A stretch of 64,000 nucleotides of DNA from an uncultured Sphingobacteriales bacterium (GCA_937991535.1 CALKHN010000051.1:127494-191493), one strand, 5' to 3'; shown: positions 9,281-17,402, counted from the stretch's first letter. The notes: generated from the sequence alone by a model not told the origin. Program-made: numbers and translations.

Positions 9281-9350
9281 ACTTGCGACCCTCCCGACCT
9301 TAGGAGGGATGCGCTACTCCCGCTTACAGCGGGACGCTACGTCCCGAACT
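9281..9350 (-). pseudogene. Relic of tRNA-Pro with two palindromic substitutions
   Basis: Read on the minus strand, GTTCGGGACGTAGCG, GTAGCGCA and GGTCGCAAGTT match the intact tRNA-Pro gene in order. Where the D loop should be there is the palindrome TCCCGCT-gta-AGCGGGA, and where the anticodon arm should be there is a second hairpin with stem CCTCC/GGAGG. The T arm and 3' acceptor strand are missing. It cannot make a functional tRNA. It is either a decayed duplicate into which short palindromic elements inserted, or a mosaic repeat built from tRNA pieces. Confidence 0.6.
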
Positions 9351-9410
9351 CATTAACGGGCAGCAAAAGTAACTCAAAATTCCAATTTCAAAAAATCAAT
9401 AAATAGCCTT

Positions 9411-9418
9411 TATCTTCG
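9411..9418 (+). promoter_or_regulatory. Possible -7 box for the dihydroorotase operon
   Basis: TATCTTCG matches TAnnTTTG at all but one position and lies 15 bases before the ATG at 9433. The -33 region was not recognised. This would drive the dihydroorotase-like, DUF4199 and glycosyltransferase genes. Confidence 0.35.
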
Positions 9419-9432
9419 CTGAACTTTTCACA

Positions 9433-10692
9433 ATGACTATCCTCATTCGCAAAGCCATTATTACGCAGCCCGGTTCTTCATTTAACGGACAGCAAAAGGA
9501 TATTTTAGTTGCCGGTGGCGTCATTGTAAGCATTGAAGACAACATTACAGAAAAAGCAGACACTATCATTGAGCGGGAAGGGTTGCAGGTTTCGCCGGGT
9601 TGGGTAGATATTTTCGCTCATTTCTGCGATCCCGGGTATGAATACAAAGAAACGCTTCAAACAGGTGCAAATGCGGCCGCAGCCGGCGGGTATACCCATG
9701 TGTTCGTGTTGCCTAACACAAATCCTGTGGTGCACAGCAAATCGCAGGTAGAGTATATTAAAGAAAAAAGCAAATCCCTTCCTGTAAATATTCACCCGGT
9801 AGGCGCCATTTCTAAAAATGCCGAAGGGAAAGATCTTGCCGAAATGTATGATATGTTTGCAAGCGGCGCTATCGCTTTCAGCGATGGCATCAATACCGTG
9901 CAGTCGGCCGGCGTTTTATTAAAAGCCCTGCAATATGTAAGCGCTTTTGAAGGAGTGCTGATACAAATACCACAGGACAAAAGCATCGGTACACATGGAT
10001 TAATGAATGAAGGCGTTATTTCTACCCGGCTGGGTTTGCCCGGAAAACCGGTTATTGCTGAAGAAATGATGGTGGCCCGAGATATTGAACTGGCGGAATA
10101 TGCGGCATCCAAACTGCATTTTACAGGCATCAGTTCCAAACGGTCGGTTGATCATATTAAAAATGCAAAAGAAAAGGGTTTGCAGGTAACCTGCTCCGTT
10201 ACACCCTACCATCTTTTTTTTAGTGATGAAGACCTTATGGATTACGATACCAACCTTAAGGTGAACCCTCCTTTGCGCACCCCCGAAAACAGGCAGGCGT
10301 TGCGTGAGGCTGTTAACAACGGATGGATTGATTGCATCGCGTCTCATCATTTTCCTCAGGAATGGGACAGTAAAACCTGCGAGTTTGAATATGCCGGTTA
10401 TGGTATGATAGGGCTGGAAACCGCTTTTGGCGTAGCCGGAGCCGTGGGAGTAAATACCGAACGCTGGGTGGAGTTGTGCAGCATTAATCCGCGTAAAGTT
10501 TTTGGACTGCCTGCTGCAACATTACAGGAAGGACAAGCCGCAGACCTTACCTTGTTCGATCCGGAAACAACCTACCGGTTTGAAGAAAAGCACATTCAAT
10601 CAAAATCTAAAAATTCTCCGTTTACCGGAAAAGAACTTAAAGGACGGGTAATTGGGATAATTAACGGAGAGAAGGTATTTTTGAACACCTGA
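9433..10692 (+). CDS. Dihydroorotase-like amidohydrolase with degenerate metal site
   Basis: 419-residue protein of the dihydroorotase branch of the amidohydrolase superfamily. The fold markers are clear: SPGWVDIFAHF, GGYTHVFVLPNTNPV, VNPPLRTPENRQALREA and NPRKVFGLPA. However the first metal motif, normally DxHxH, reads DIFAH, so one His is Phe. The usual HxED becomes IPQD, and the catalytic-Asp segment, normally TDHAP, reads ASHHFP. I therefore expect weak or no dihydroorotase activity. In Pseudomonas an inactive homologue (PyrC') is a structural partner of aspartate transcarbamoylase; that role is possible here, but no pyrB is in the window. It leads a run of four co-directional genes. Confidence 0.85.
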   Translation: MTILIRKAIITQPGSSFNGQQKDILVAGGVIVSIEDNITEKADTIIEREGLQVSPGWVDIFAHFCDPGYEYKETLQTGANAAAAGGYTHVFVLPNTNPVVHSKSQVEYIKEKSKSLPVNIHPVGAISKNAEGKDLAEMYDMFASGAIAFSDGINTVQSAGVLLKALQYVSAFEGVLIQIPQDKSIGTHGLMNEGVISTRLGLPGKPVIAEEMMVARDIELAEYAASKLHFTGISSKRSVDHIKNAKEKGLQVTCSVTPYHLFFSDEDLMDYDTNLKVNPPLRTPENRQALREAVNNGWIDCIASHHFPQEWDSKTCEFEYAGYGMIGLETAFGVAGAVGVNTERWVELCSINPRKVFGLPAATLQEGQAADLTLFDPETTYRFEEKHIQSKSKNSPFTGKELKGRVIGIINGEKVFLNT

Positions 10693-10714
10693 TTTTTTAC
10701 CCAAAACAACAATT

Positions 10715-11254
10715 ATGGAAAATAAGCAAACAAATGTAGGGCTTACCTACGGATTAATATCTGGATTGGCATCTGTTATTTTTAGCCTCCTGCTATATTT
10801 GGGAGGTGTAAAATGGTTTATAAACCCTGTGGCTTATGCAGGTTTTTTAATACCTGTAATCATTGCCGTACTGGCCGGCTTAAAACAAAAAAAACTAAAT
10901 GAAGGTTACCTTGATTTTGCTGCCGCCCTTAAAGTTGTGTTTACCACTTTTGTAATTGGCACTGTAATCAGCACTTTATTCAGCTACATGTTGTTCAATT
11001 TTATTGACGTGCCTTTTCGCGAGGCGCTAACACAGGAAACGGCTGAAAAAACGCAGCAGATGATGCAAAAATTCGGAGCAAGCCAGGAACAGATTGATAA
11101 AGCTACAGAAGATATGATGAAGGGCAATAATTATAGTTTTGGCAAGCAAATGCTTGGAACGGCATTCTTTTGTATTTTCTGGTTCGTAGTAAGCCTCATC
11201 ATTGCTGCAATCATTAAAAAGAAAAAACCGGAATTCCCAACGGTTGCTCAATAA
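10715..11254 (+). CDS. DUF4199 family membrane protein
   Basis: 179 residues with four predicted membrane helices (about 8-30, 36-55, 72-94 and 148-168) and a charged, amphipathic segment between helices three and four (ETAEKTQQMMQKFGASQEQI). This arrangement, with a basic C-terminal KKKKPEF tail, is typical of the Bacteroidota-specific DUF4199 family, whose function is unknown. It lies 22 bases after the dihydroorotase-like gene and 18 bases before a glycosyltransferase, so it is probably co-transcribed. Confidence 0.8.
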   Translation: MENKQTNVGLTYGLISGLASVIFSLLLYLGGVKWFINPVAYAGFLIPVIIAVLAGLKQKKLNEGYLDFAAALKVVFTTFVIGTVISTLFSYMLFNFIDVPFREALTQETAEKTQQMMQKFGASQEQIDKATEDMMKGNNYSFGKQMLGTAFFCIFWFVVSLIIAAIIKKKKPEFPTVAQ

Positions 11255-11272
11255 TACTGTTAATTTTTCTGC

Positions 11273-12214
11273 ATGAACATCAGCGTTGTTATTCCATTAT
11301 ATAATGAAGAAGAGTCGTTGCCTGAGTTGTGTGCCTGGATTCAAAAGGTAATGGAGGAAAACAGGTTTTCGTATGAGATTATTTTGGTTGATGATGGCAG
11401 CACCGATGAATCCTGGGCTATTATAGAACAATTGCGGACAACGCATTCCTGTATAAAAGGCATTAAATTTCAACGCAACTATGGTAAAAGCGCGGCGCTG
11501 AATGAAGGCTTTAAGGCTGCGCAGGGAGAGGTAGTGATTACAATGGATGCGGATTTACAGGACAGCCCCAATGAAATACCGGAATTGAGAAAGATGATAG
11601 CGGAAGATGGATATGATATGGTTAGCGGATGGAAGAAAAAAAGGTATGACAGCAAGCTCGCCAAAAATATTCCTTCAAAATTTTTTAATGCGGTAACCCG
11701 GCGCATGTCTAAAATACCGTTGCATGATTTTAACTGCGGGTTAAAGTCATACAAAAATAAAGTTGTGAAAAGCATTGAGGTATATGGTGAAATGCACCGC
11801 TATATTCCCGTTTTGGCCAAATGGGCCGGGTTTAGAAAAATTGGTGAAAAAGTAGTTGAACATCGTCCGCGTAAATATGGCGTTACCAAATTTGGTTGGG
11901 AACGGTTTATTTACGGGTTTCTTGACCTGGCTTCTATTATGTTTGTAGGCAGGTTTGGAAAACGACCCATGCATTTTTTTGGCTCATGGGGCACCGCCTG
12001 TTTCTTTGTCGGGCTTTTGCTCAGTATCTATCTTATCATCAGCAAGTTTGTTGATCCTGAATATGCGTTAACCAATCGTCCTGCCTTTTTCCTCGCATTG
12101 ACCCTGCTTTTGCTGGGTGCGCAGCTTTTTTTAGTAGGATTTATGGGAGAACTGGTTGCCCGAAATTCCCCGGAACGCAACAGCTACCTGATTGAAAAAA
12201 AACTGGGAATTTGA
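11273..12214 (+). CDS. Family 2 glycosyltransferase, DPM1/GtrB-like
   Basis: 313 residues. The N-terminal GT-A domain has VVIPLYNEEESLPEL, EIILVDDGSTDES and the DxD-containing TMDADLQDSPNEI, so it uses a nucleotide sugar and a divalent metal. Two C-terminal membrane helices (about 235-255 and 268-290) anchor it in the inner membrane, as in enzymes that load a sugar onto a polyprenyl phosphate. Probable role: making a lipid-linked sugar for envelope glycans. It is followed after 20 bases by a family 4 glycosyltransferase. Confidence 0.9.
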   Translation: MNISVVIPLYNEEESLPELCAWIQKVMEENRFSYEIILVDDGSTDESWAIIEQLRTTHSCIKGIKFQRNYGKSAALNEGFKAAQGEVVITMDADLQDSPNEIPELRKMIAEDGYDMVSGWKKKRYDSKLAKNIPSKFFNAVTRRMSKIPLHDFNCGLKSYKNKVVKSIEVYGEMHRYIPVLAKWAGFRKIGEKVVEHRPRKYGVTKFGWERFIYGFLDLASIMFVGRFGKRPMHFFGSWGTACFFVGLLLSIYLIISKFVDPEYALTNRPAFFLALTLLLLGAQLFLVGFMGELVARNSPERNSYLIEKKLGI

Positions 12215-12234
12215 TTTGTATATATTAAGTGATA

Positions 12235-13371
12235 ATGGGAAAAAGAATTGTCATCATTGGTCCTGCGCATCCTTTGCGCGGCGGATTGGCTTCATATGAT
12301 GAGCGATTGGCCAGGGAATTTCAGCAACATGGATGGGATACCCATATTTATACGTTTTCATTGCAGTATCCGGGTTTTCTTTTTCCGGGTACAACGCAAT
12401 TTTCTTCCGAACCACCACCCGCCGGACTGAATATACATGTTCGCATCAATTCAATTAACCCTTTTAACTGGTATAGTGTAGGCCGGGAACTGAAAAAAAT
12501 TTCTCCGGATATTATTGTAGTACGGTATTGGCTGCCTTTTATGGGTCCCTGCCTGGGAACGATATTAAGGGTAGTTAAAAAAAATAACCACACCAGAATT
12601 GTATGTATCGCGGATAATATTATACCGCACGAGAAAAGGCCGGGTGATACCGCTTTTACACGGTATTTTTTAAAACCAGTGGATGCTTTTATTACAATGA
12701 GTGAAAAAGTACTTACGGATCTGCGCAGCATTGAACCTAAAAAGCCCGCGCGGTTTGTACCGCATCCTTTATACGACAATTTTGGTGAGAAGATCAGCAA
12801 AGAGGAAGCGCGACTTAAATTGGGTATCGGCCTTAATGAAAGAGTAGTGCTCTTTTTTGGCTTTATCCGCAAATACAAGGGTTTGGATATTTTGCTGGAT
12901 GCCATGAAAATTGTGAAAGCACAAACCATCGAACGGCGTTTGCCCCCCGTTAAACTTTTGATAGCAGGAGAATTTTATGAAGACAATAAGCCCTATCTGC
13001 AGCAAATCAAAGACAATAACATTGAAGATGTACTGATATTAAAAACGGATTTCATTCCCGACAGTGAAGTGAAATTTTGTTTGTGCGCAGCCGATGTGGT
13101 GATTCAGCCTTACCGAAGTGCTACACAAAGCGGTGTAACACCATTGTCGTACCATTTTGAAAAACCGATGATCGTAACCAATGTAGGTGGATTGACGGCT
13201 ATGGTTCCCGATGGTAAAGTGGGTTTAGTGGCTGAACCTGATGCCGCTTCTATAGCTGAAAAAATAATGCAGTTTTATGAAATGAGTGAAGACCATTTTA
13301 TTCCGGGGCTTCGCGAAGAAAAAAATAAGTATACCTGGGATAATATGGCAAGGGCGATCCTGTCTGTTTGA
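12235..13371 (+). CDS. Family 4 glycosyltransferase (GT-B)
   Basis: 378 residues from the ATG at 12235 (a GTG two codons earlier is possible). The N-terminal Rossmann domain begins RIVIIGPAHPLRGGLASYDE with the glycine-rich acceptor loop. The C-terminal domain has VVLFFGFIRKYKGLDILLDA, LLIAGEFYED and a donor-binding region (YRSATQSGVTPLSYHFEKP). It transfers a sugar from an activated donor, probably during surface polysaccharide or glycolipid synthesis, with the preceding GT2 enzyme. The last gene of this run. Confidence 0.88.
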   Translation: MGKRIVIIGPAHPLRGGLASYDERLAREFQQHGWDTHIYTFSLQYPGFLFPGTTQFSSEPPPAGLNIHVRINSINPFNWYSVGRELKKISPDIIVVRYWLPFMGPCLGTILRVVKKNNHTRIVCIADNIIPHEKRPGDTAFTRYFLKPVDAFITMSEKVLTDLRSIEPKKPARFVPHPLYDNFGEKISKEEARLKLGIGLNERVVLFFGFIRKYKGLDILLDAMKIVKAQTIERRLPPVKLLIAGEFYEDNKPYLQQIKDNNIEDVLILKTDFIPDSEVKFCLCAADVVIQPYRSATQSGVTPLSYHFEKPMIVTNVGGLTAMVPDGKVGLVAEPDAASIAEKIMQFYEMSEDHFIPGLREEKNKYTWDNMARAILSV

Positions 13372-13609
13372 TATCCGGCACGATATGTAAAGCAGCCCTG
13401 TTTTTTTAACCTCTCTGTCACTCAATAAGTTACTCAATATTACTTTTCGTTTATGACAATGTCGTGACAGTTGTCAGGGGCAAGCGTGATTACAATCACG
13501 CCTGGCTGCCAAATGCCTCATCGTTTCCGGGATTTTGGAAACATACCTTTATTATGACAATGTTCTTAAGGTTGATCCTTTAGTCTTTTTCAACTAAAAA
13601 TATACTGTT
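13372..13609. promoter_or_regulatory. Regulatory region before the redox cluster
   Basis: 238 bases containing several symmetric motifs: TGACAGTTGTCA (13465-13476), an 18-base perfect inverted repeat GCGTGATTACAATCACGC (13484-13501), and a direct repeat TTATGACAATGT at 13451-13462 and 13552-13563. The 5-2-5 and 8-2-8 dyads are the size of operators for dimeric helix-turn-helix regulators (Crp/Fnr or similar). Regulation of the following redox genes by oxygen, NO or redox state is inference. Confidence 0.45.
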
Positions 13610-14290
13610 ATGAAATTTTTACAAAGCAAGTATACCTGGATAGTAGCCATATTGCTTTGTGGGTATGGCTATATATTGAGTTGCACTCATGACGATGAGC
13701 TTATTGTTGGCTCCGGTCCTAATATCGAAAGGGGAAATGACAAGATGGGCTTAAGCGATTCAAAGGTAAGCTACGATAAAAGCCATTCCAATGTAGGTTG
13801 GGAAACTGCCTACATTGGCTCCACAGCACTTTTAACCGGTCGGTTTAATTCATTCGGAATTAACGCATTCGAATTTGATGAATCCAATGCGGCAGGCATC
13901 AGTTTCGACGCTTGGGTATGGGTTAATTCGGTAAATACCAGCGAACCCGGCCGGGATCAGGGCTGTTTGCAAACCACTTTCGGCACCAACACATCCATGA
14001 CTACGGAAGCCGCGAACATAGCTGTTATAAAATCCAAATCAGTTGAATTCAGTAAAACCGACAAAGGCTATATCGTAAAAGCAGACTTTACTTTTCATGG
14101 TGTTACAAAAGAAATAACCGCTAAGCTGAAATATGTGGGTAAGGCGCCAAGCGGAGACGGCACCATAGAAGTTTACGGGTTTAACCTCCAGTTCAATTTT
14201 CTGGCAAAAACGGATTTCCAGATCTCCTCAAACAATATTGGAGACAATATAGATGTATACTGTAATGCCATTTTTAGAAAAAAATTGTAA
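13610..14290 (+). CDS. YceI-like periplasmic lipoprotein
   Basis: 226 residues. The signal peptide ends ILSC at about residue 25, so the protein is probably a lipoprotein. The body has the YceI pattern: KVSYDKSHSNVGWETAYIG near residue 52, a long beta-strand region with ISFDAWVWVNSVNT, the paired-Phe segment, and FTFHGVTKEITAKLKY near residue 165. YceI proteins form a lipocalin-like barrel that binds polyisoprenoids or quinones. It opens a cluster of electron-transfer genes, so quinone or isoprenoid handling in the periplasm is a reasonable inference. Confidence 0.75.
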   Translation: MKFLQSKYTWIVAILLCGYGYILSCTHDDELIVGSGPNIERGNDKMGLSDSKVSYDKSHSNVGWETAYIGSTALLTGRFNSFGINAFEFDESNAAGISFDAWVWVNSVNTSEPGRDQGCLQTTFGTNTSMTTEAANIAVIKSKSVEFSKTDKGYIVKADFTFHGVTKEITAKLKYVGKAPSGDGTIEVYGFNLQFNFLAKTDFQISSNNIGDNIDVYCNAIFRKKL

Positions 14291-14293
14291 GAA

Positions 14294-14671
14294 ATGAAAC
14301 TCAAGATATTCGTATCAGCTGCCATTGCATCGTTGATTATCGCAACAGCAGGTTGTTATAAAGATGTGTATTATCCTGATTTTGATCCTAATACGCCTAT
14401 CAGTTTTAGTGCCGACCTGCAGCCTGTCTTTTCAAAAAGCTGTGCCAGTAGCGGATGCCACGATGATGGGCCTGCGCATAAGCCCGCACTCACTCCCGGT
14501 AAGGCTTATAATGCCATTAAGGCCGGGGGCTTTATTGACCTGAATGTACCGGAGAACAGCATGCTTTACCGCGTAATAAAATCAGGTGAAATGCCGCCTA
14601 CCGGTGCGTTAAAATCAACAGATGTACAAAAAGTGCTGTACTGGGTTAAAAACGGCGCCCCCAATAATTAA
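14294..14671 (+). CDS. Cytochrome c-like lipoprotein with CX4CH haem motif
   Basis: 125 residues, starting 3 bases after the YceI-like gene. A lipobox (TAGC) follows a short signal peptide. The single haem-binding candidate is CASSGCHD, four residues between the cysteines instead of the usual two. A distal methionine lies in SGEMPPTG, as in small c-type cytochromes, with the QPVFSKSC and DVQKVLYWVKNGAP frame of the planctomycete-type cytochrome family. If haem is attached, it carries electrons in the periplasm; if not, the cysteines may form a disulfide. Confidence 0.7.
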   Translation: MKLKIFVSAAIASLIIATAGCYKDVYYPDFDPNTPISFSADLQPVFSKSCASSGCHDDGPAHKPALTPGKAYNAIKAGGFIDLNVPENSMLYRVIKSGEMPPTGALKSTDVQKVLYWVKNGAPNN

Positions 14672-14694
14672 TTACAGAACTTAAATCTTCGACA

Positions 14695-15651
14695 ATGAAA
14701 CACATACGCATCACCGGGAGACTCCTGAAGCAGGTTACGCCGATGCTTTTCATATTGCTGCCAGCCGCGGCTCTTTTTGCCCAGGATACCACAGCTATTG
14801 AAACCCCTGAAGCCAGGGAGGGGGAAGCCGTTGAAGAAAACACAGCCGCTGCTAAAAAGTATGTGAAAAATACCTTTGAAAGTATCTGGCTTATTGATAA
14901 TCAAACGGTAATGGTTCCTATCAAGGGAACTTTTGAAATGGATATTTTACACAGGTTTGGCACTATTGATAACGGGTATAAAGACTTCTACGGGCTGTTC
15001 GCCTCTTCCAACATACGGCTTGGCTTTAATTATTCTCCTACCGGGAGGCTAATGACCGGACTGGCCATTACCAAATCAAACATGACCTGGGAGGGATATG
15101 TCAAATATGCCATACTTACGCAAACAAGGGGAAATGAATATCCCGTTAGCCTGACATGGTATTCCAATATGGCTGTTGAAACCCGGCTGAAGGAAAATTA
15201 TGCTCACGCGTCAGACCGCTTCTCTTATTTTCATCAGTTGCTCATTGCCCGGAAAATAAACGACAGGATATCTGTTCAGGTTGCTCCCAGCCTAACTCAT
15301 ATGAATTTTGTATATGGACAGTTTGTAGATACTTCCGTAGAAAAAAGCGGTAAGATCCGGGAAAGAAAACACGATCATTTAGCTGTATCCGTTGCAGGAA
15401 GGTTCAGGATAAAAGAAGGCATGCACATTATTGCCAATTATGATCAGCCCATTACGCAGCACAAAACGGGTAATCCTCATCCTAACCTTTCTTTAGGACT
15501 GGAAGTAACTACCAGCGCGCATGCTTTCCAGATTTTTATGGGGAACTACTATTTTATAACACCACAGCGCAATAATTATTATAACCAGAATAATTATCGG
15601 GATCAACAATTTGTGATCGGTTTCAATATTACAAGATTGTGGAATTTTTGA
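14695..15651 (+). CDS. DUF5777 family beta-barrel protein
   Basis: 318 residues with a signal peptide ending LFAQD near residue 30. The mature part is a series of amphipathic beta-strands (FEMDILHRFGTIDNG, NIRLGFNYSPTGRLMTGLAI, YPVSLTWYSNMAVETR) and ends in an aromatic residue (RLWNF), the signal for outer-membrane insertion. The HRFG and IRLGF blocks are typical of DUF5777, a Bacteroidota family often found beside YceI and cytochrome genes. It could be a porin or a binding barrel of the redox system. Its substrate is unknown. Confidence 0.75.
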   Translation: MKHIRITGRLLKQVTPMLFILLPAAALFAQDTTAIETPEAREGEAVEENTAAAKKYVKNTFESIWLIDNQTVMVPIKGTFEMDILHRFGTIDNGYKDFYGLFASSNIRLGFNYSPTGRLMTGLAITKSNMTWEGYVKYAILTQTRGNEYPVSLTWYSNMAVETRLKENYAHASDRFSYFHQLLIARKINDRISVQVAPSLTHMNFVYGQFVDTSVEKSGKIRERKHDHLAVSVAGRFRIKEGMHIIANYDQPITQHKTGNPHPNLSLGLEVTTSAHAFQIFMGNYYFITPQRNNYYNQNNYRDQQFVIGFNITRLWNF

Positions 15652-15696
15652 ATCGAAAACCAGATTTTTAAACTCAAATTAATAAATTAATATACC

Positions 15697-16104
15697 ATGA
15701 AAGCGAAGTCCGTGATAGTTTTTTCCCTGACTATGGTTGTTGTAACAACTGCGGGGTTCAGGATGCACGATCAGGAAAATCCCTGGCCTGTTCCTGATAA
15801 GTTCACGAATATGAAAAATCCTGTAAAACCTGATGAAGAATCGTTAAAAACAGGTAAAGCGTTATGGCTAAAGCATTGCCAGAGCTGTCATGGTAAAAGC
15901 GGGCTGGGCGACGGAAGCAAGGCAGCACAATTAAAAACGGATCCTGGTAATTTTTCGGTTGCCGCTTTTCAGAAACAAACGGATGGGGCCATTTTTTATA
16001 AAACCTCCGAGGGCAAAGACGATATGCCGAGCTTCAGGAAGAAGATCCCCGACCAGGATGATATCTGGAGCGTCGTCAACTTTGTGCGCACCCTGAAAAA
16101 ATAA
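15697..16104 (+). CDS. Periplasmic cytochrome c, monohaem
   Basis: 135 residues with an N-terminal hydrophobic export signal. One canonical haem site, CQSCHGKSGLGDG near residue 66, and the axial methionine in DDMPSFRKK near residue 111 define a class I cytochrome c (cytochrome_CBB3/c5-like). The C-terminal DDIWSVVNFVRTL helix is typical of the family. It should shuttle electrons between the membrane NrfD/Fe-S module encoded just downstream and a terminal partner not encoded here. Confidence 0.9.
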   Translation: MKAKSVIVFSLTMVVVTTAGFRMHDQENPWPVPDKFTNMKNPVKPDEESLKTGKALWLKHCQSCHGKSGLGDGSKAAQLKTDPGNFSVAAFQKQTDGAIFYKTSEGKDDMPSFRKKIPDQDDIWSVVNFVRTLKK

Positions 16105-16216
16105 GCGTAATGGCTTTCAATCAGCATGGACAGGGTAACGCTTTGTGCCGGGGAAAACTGTGCAAGCCAGCCATGTCGAATCTGCCATATATTATAATGA
16201 GATAAATTTCATTTCC

Positions 16217-16441
16217 ATGCCAGCAGAACAAGCAACAAGTTCGAGAAAAAAATTCATCATTGCCTGTTTAGGGATCATAGGGCTACCGGGTTCAGCAAGG
16301 TTCTTGTTTGAAAATAAGAAAGAAGAAACAAAGAAAATGCTTACGGAAGACGGCCGCTTAGTAGAGGTTGCCGCCGACAAGATTAAAAAGACAGGGAAGA
16401 AGGTTTCCAACAAGGATATCCATCGCTGGATAAAAAAATAA
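16217..16441 (+). CDS. Small membrane-anchored protein of the redox cluster
   Basis: 74 residues from the ATG at 16217; the frame extends upstream, but a hydrophobic helix (FIIACLGIIGLPGSARFLF) follows this start naturally. The soluble part LTEDGRLVEVAADKIKKTGK resembles the segment LLSIDGEVVEVDKAFLKPVP just after the signal of the next protein (the Fe-S protein), so the two may share a docking element or origin. No known family was recognised. It ends 25 bases before the Fe-S gene. Confidence 0.65.
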   Translation: MPAEQATSSRKKFIIACLGIIGLPGSARFLFENKKEETKKMLTEDGRLVEVAADKIKKTGKKVSNKDIHRWIKK

Positions 16442-16466
16442 TATTATCGCTTTAACCAGAACCTGT

Positions 16467-17402
16467 ATGCAAAAAAAAGACACGTCAAGAAGAGATTTTC
16501 TGCTCAGCGGATTATTAACCGGAGCAGGTTTAGCGGCAGGCTGTTCAGGAAAAACAGCTTTCACGCCTGGTAATGCTGAACAGGTAATTCCTTCAGGTGA
16601 AAAAGTAAAGCTGCTGAGTATAGATGGTGAAGTGGTAGAAGTAGATAAAGCTTTTCTGAAGCCTGTACCCGATATACCATATCCACTTTCAAACGGGGAA
16701 GAAAGAGTTGGAATGCCCGGAAAGAAATTTGTAATGGTGATTGATCTTTCCCGCTGCAAAAACCTGAAGAAATGCCAATCGGCCTGCAACCACATGCATC
16801 ATGTTCATCCAGGACAGAACTGGCTGAAAATATATGCCATGCAGGATGCCGAACATACGGCTCCGTACTGGCAGCCTACTACCTGCATGCATTGTGATGA
16901 ACCTCCCTGTGTGAAGGTCTGTCCTGTAGATGCCACTTTCAAACGCCAGGATGGAATTGTGCTGATCGACAGCGATCGTTGTGTCGGATGCAGATTCTGC
17001 ATGGCCGCCTGCCCTTATTCAACCAGGGTATTCAATTGGGAGAAGCCAGCGCTTCCGGAAGAAATTGCCGGTCGCGACTATTCATGCGAAACAAGTGTTC
17101 CGCAAAAGAAAGGAACGGTGGGAAAATGTGATTTTTGCCCCGATATGGTACGGAAAGGCGAACTGCCCCATTGTGTAACCGCATGCCCGAACGGTGTGTT
17201 CTTTTTTGGAGATATAAATGAAGATGTTGTGACCAACGGTGCGGAAACTTTCCGGTTTAGCGATCTGGTTCGCGATAAAGCAGGTTACCGGTTAATGGAA
17301 GACCTGGGAACAAAGCCCAGTGTGTATTATCTGCCTCCGGTAAACAGGAATTTCAAATTTGAAGAAGGCTTGAAAACGGAAGAACAAAAAACCAACGCAT
17401 AA
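16467..17402 (+). CDS. Tat-exported 4Fe-4S ferredoxin-like subunit (NrfC/DmsB type)
   Basis: 311 residues. A twin-arginine signal (TSRRDFLLSG) is followed by LAAGC, so it is probably a Tat lipoprotein facing the periplasm. Fe-S ligands: CKNLKKCQSAC (only three Cys in the first group), CMHCDEPPCVKVCP, CVGCRFCMAACP and CDFCPDM...CVTACPN. This is the four-cluster electron-transfer subunit of CISM-type oxidoreductases. The first site lacks the usual fourth Cys and may hold a 3Fe-4S cluster or use another ligand. It is followed 5 bases later by NrfD, its natural membrane partner. No molybdopterin subunit gene is nearby. Confidence 0.9.
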   Translation: MQKKDTSRRDFLLSGLLTGAGLAAGCSGKTAFTPGNAEQVIPSGEKVKLLSIDGEVVEVDKAFLKPVPDIPYPLSNGEERVGMPGKKFVMVIDLSRCKNLKKCQSACNHMHHVHPGQNWLKIYAMQDAEHTAPYWQPTTCMHCDEPPCVKVCPVDATFKRQDGIVLIDSDRCVGCRFCMAACPYSTRVFNWEKPALPEEIAGRDYSCETSVPQKKGTVGKCDFCPDMVRKGELPHCVTACPNGVFFFGDINEDVVTNGAETFRFSDLVRDKAGYRLMEDLGTKPSVYYLPPVNRNFKFEEGLKTEEQKTNA

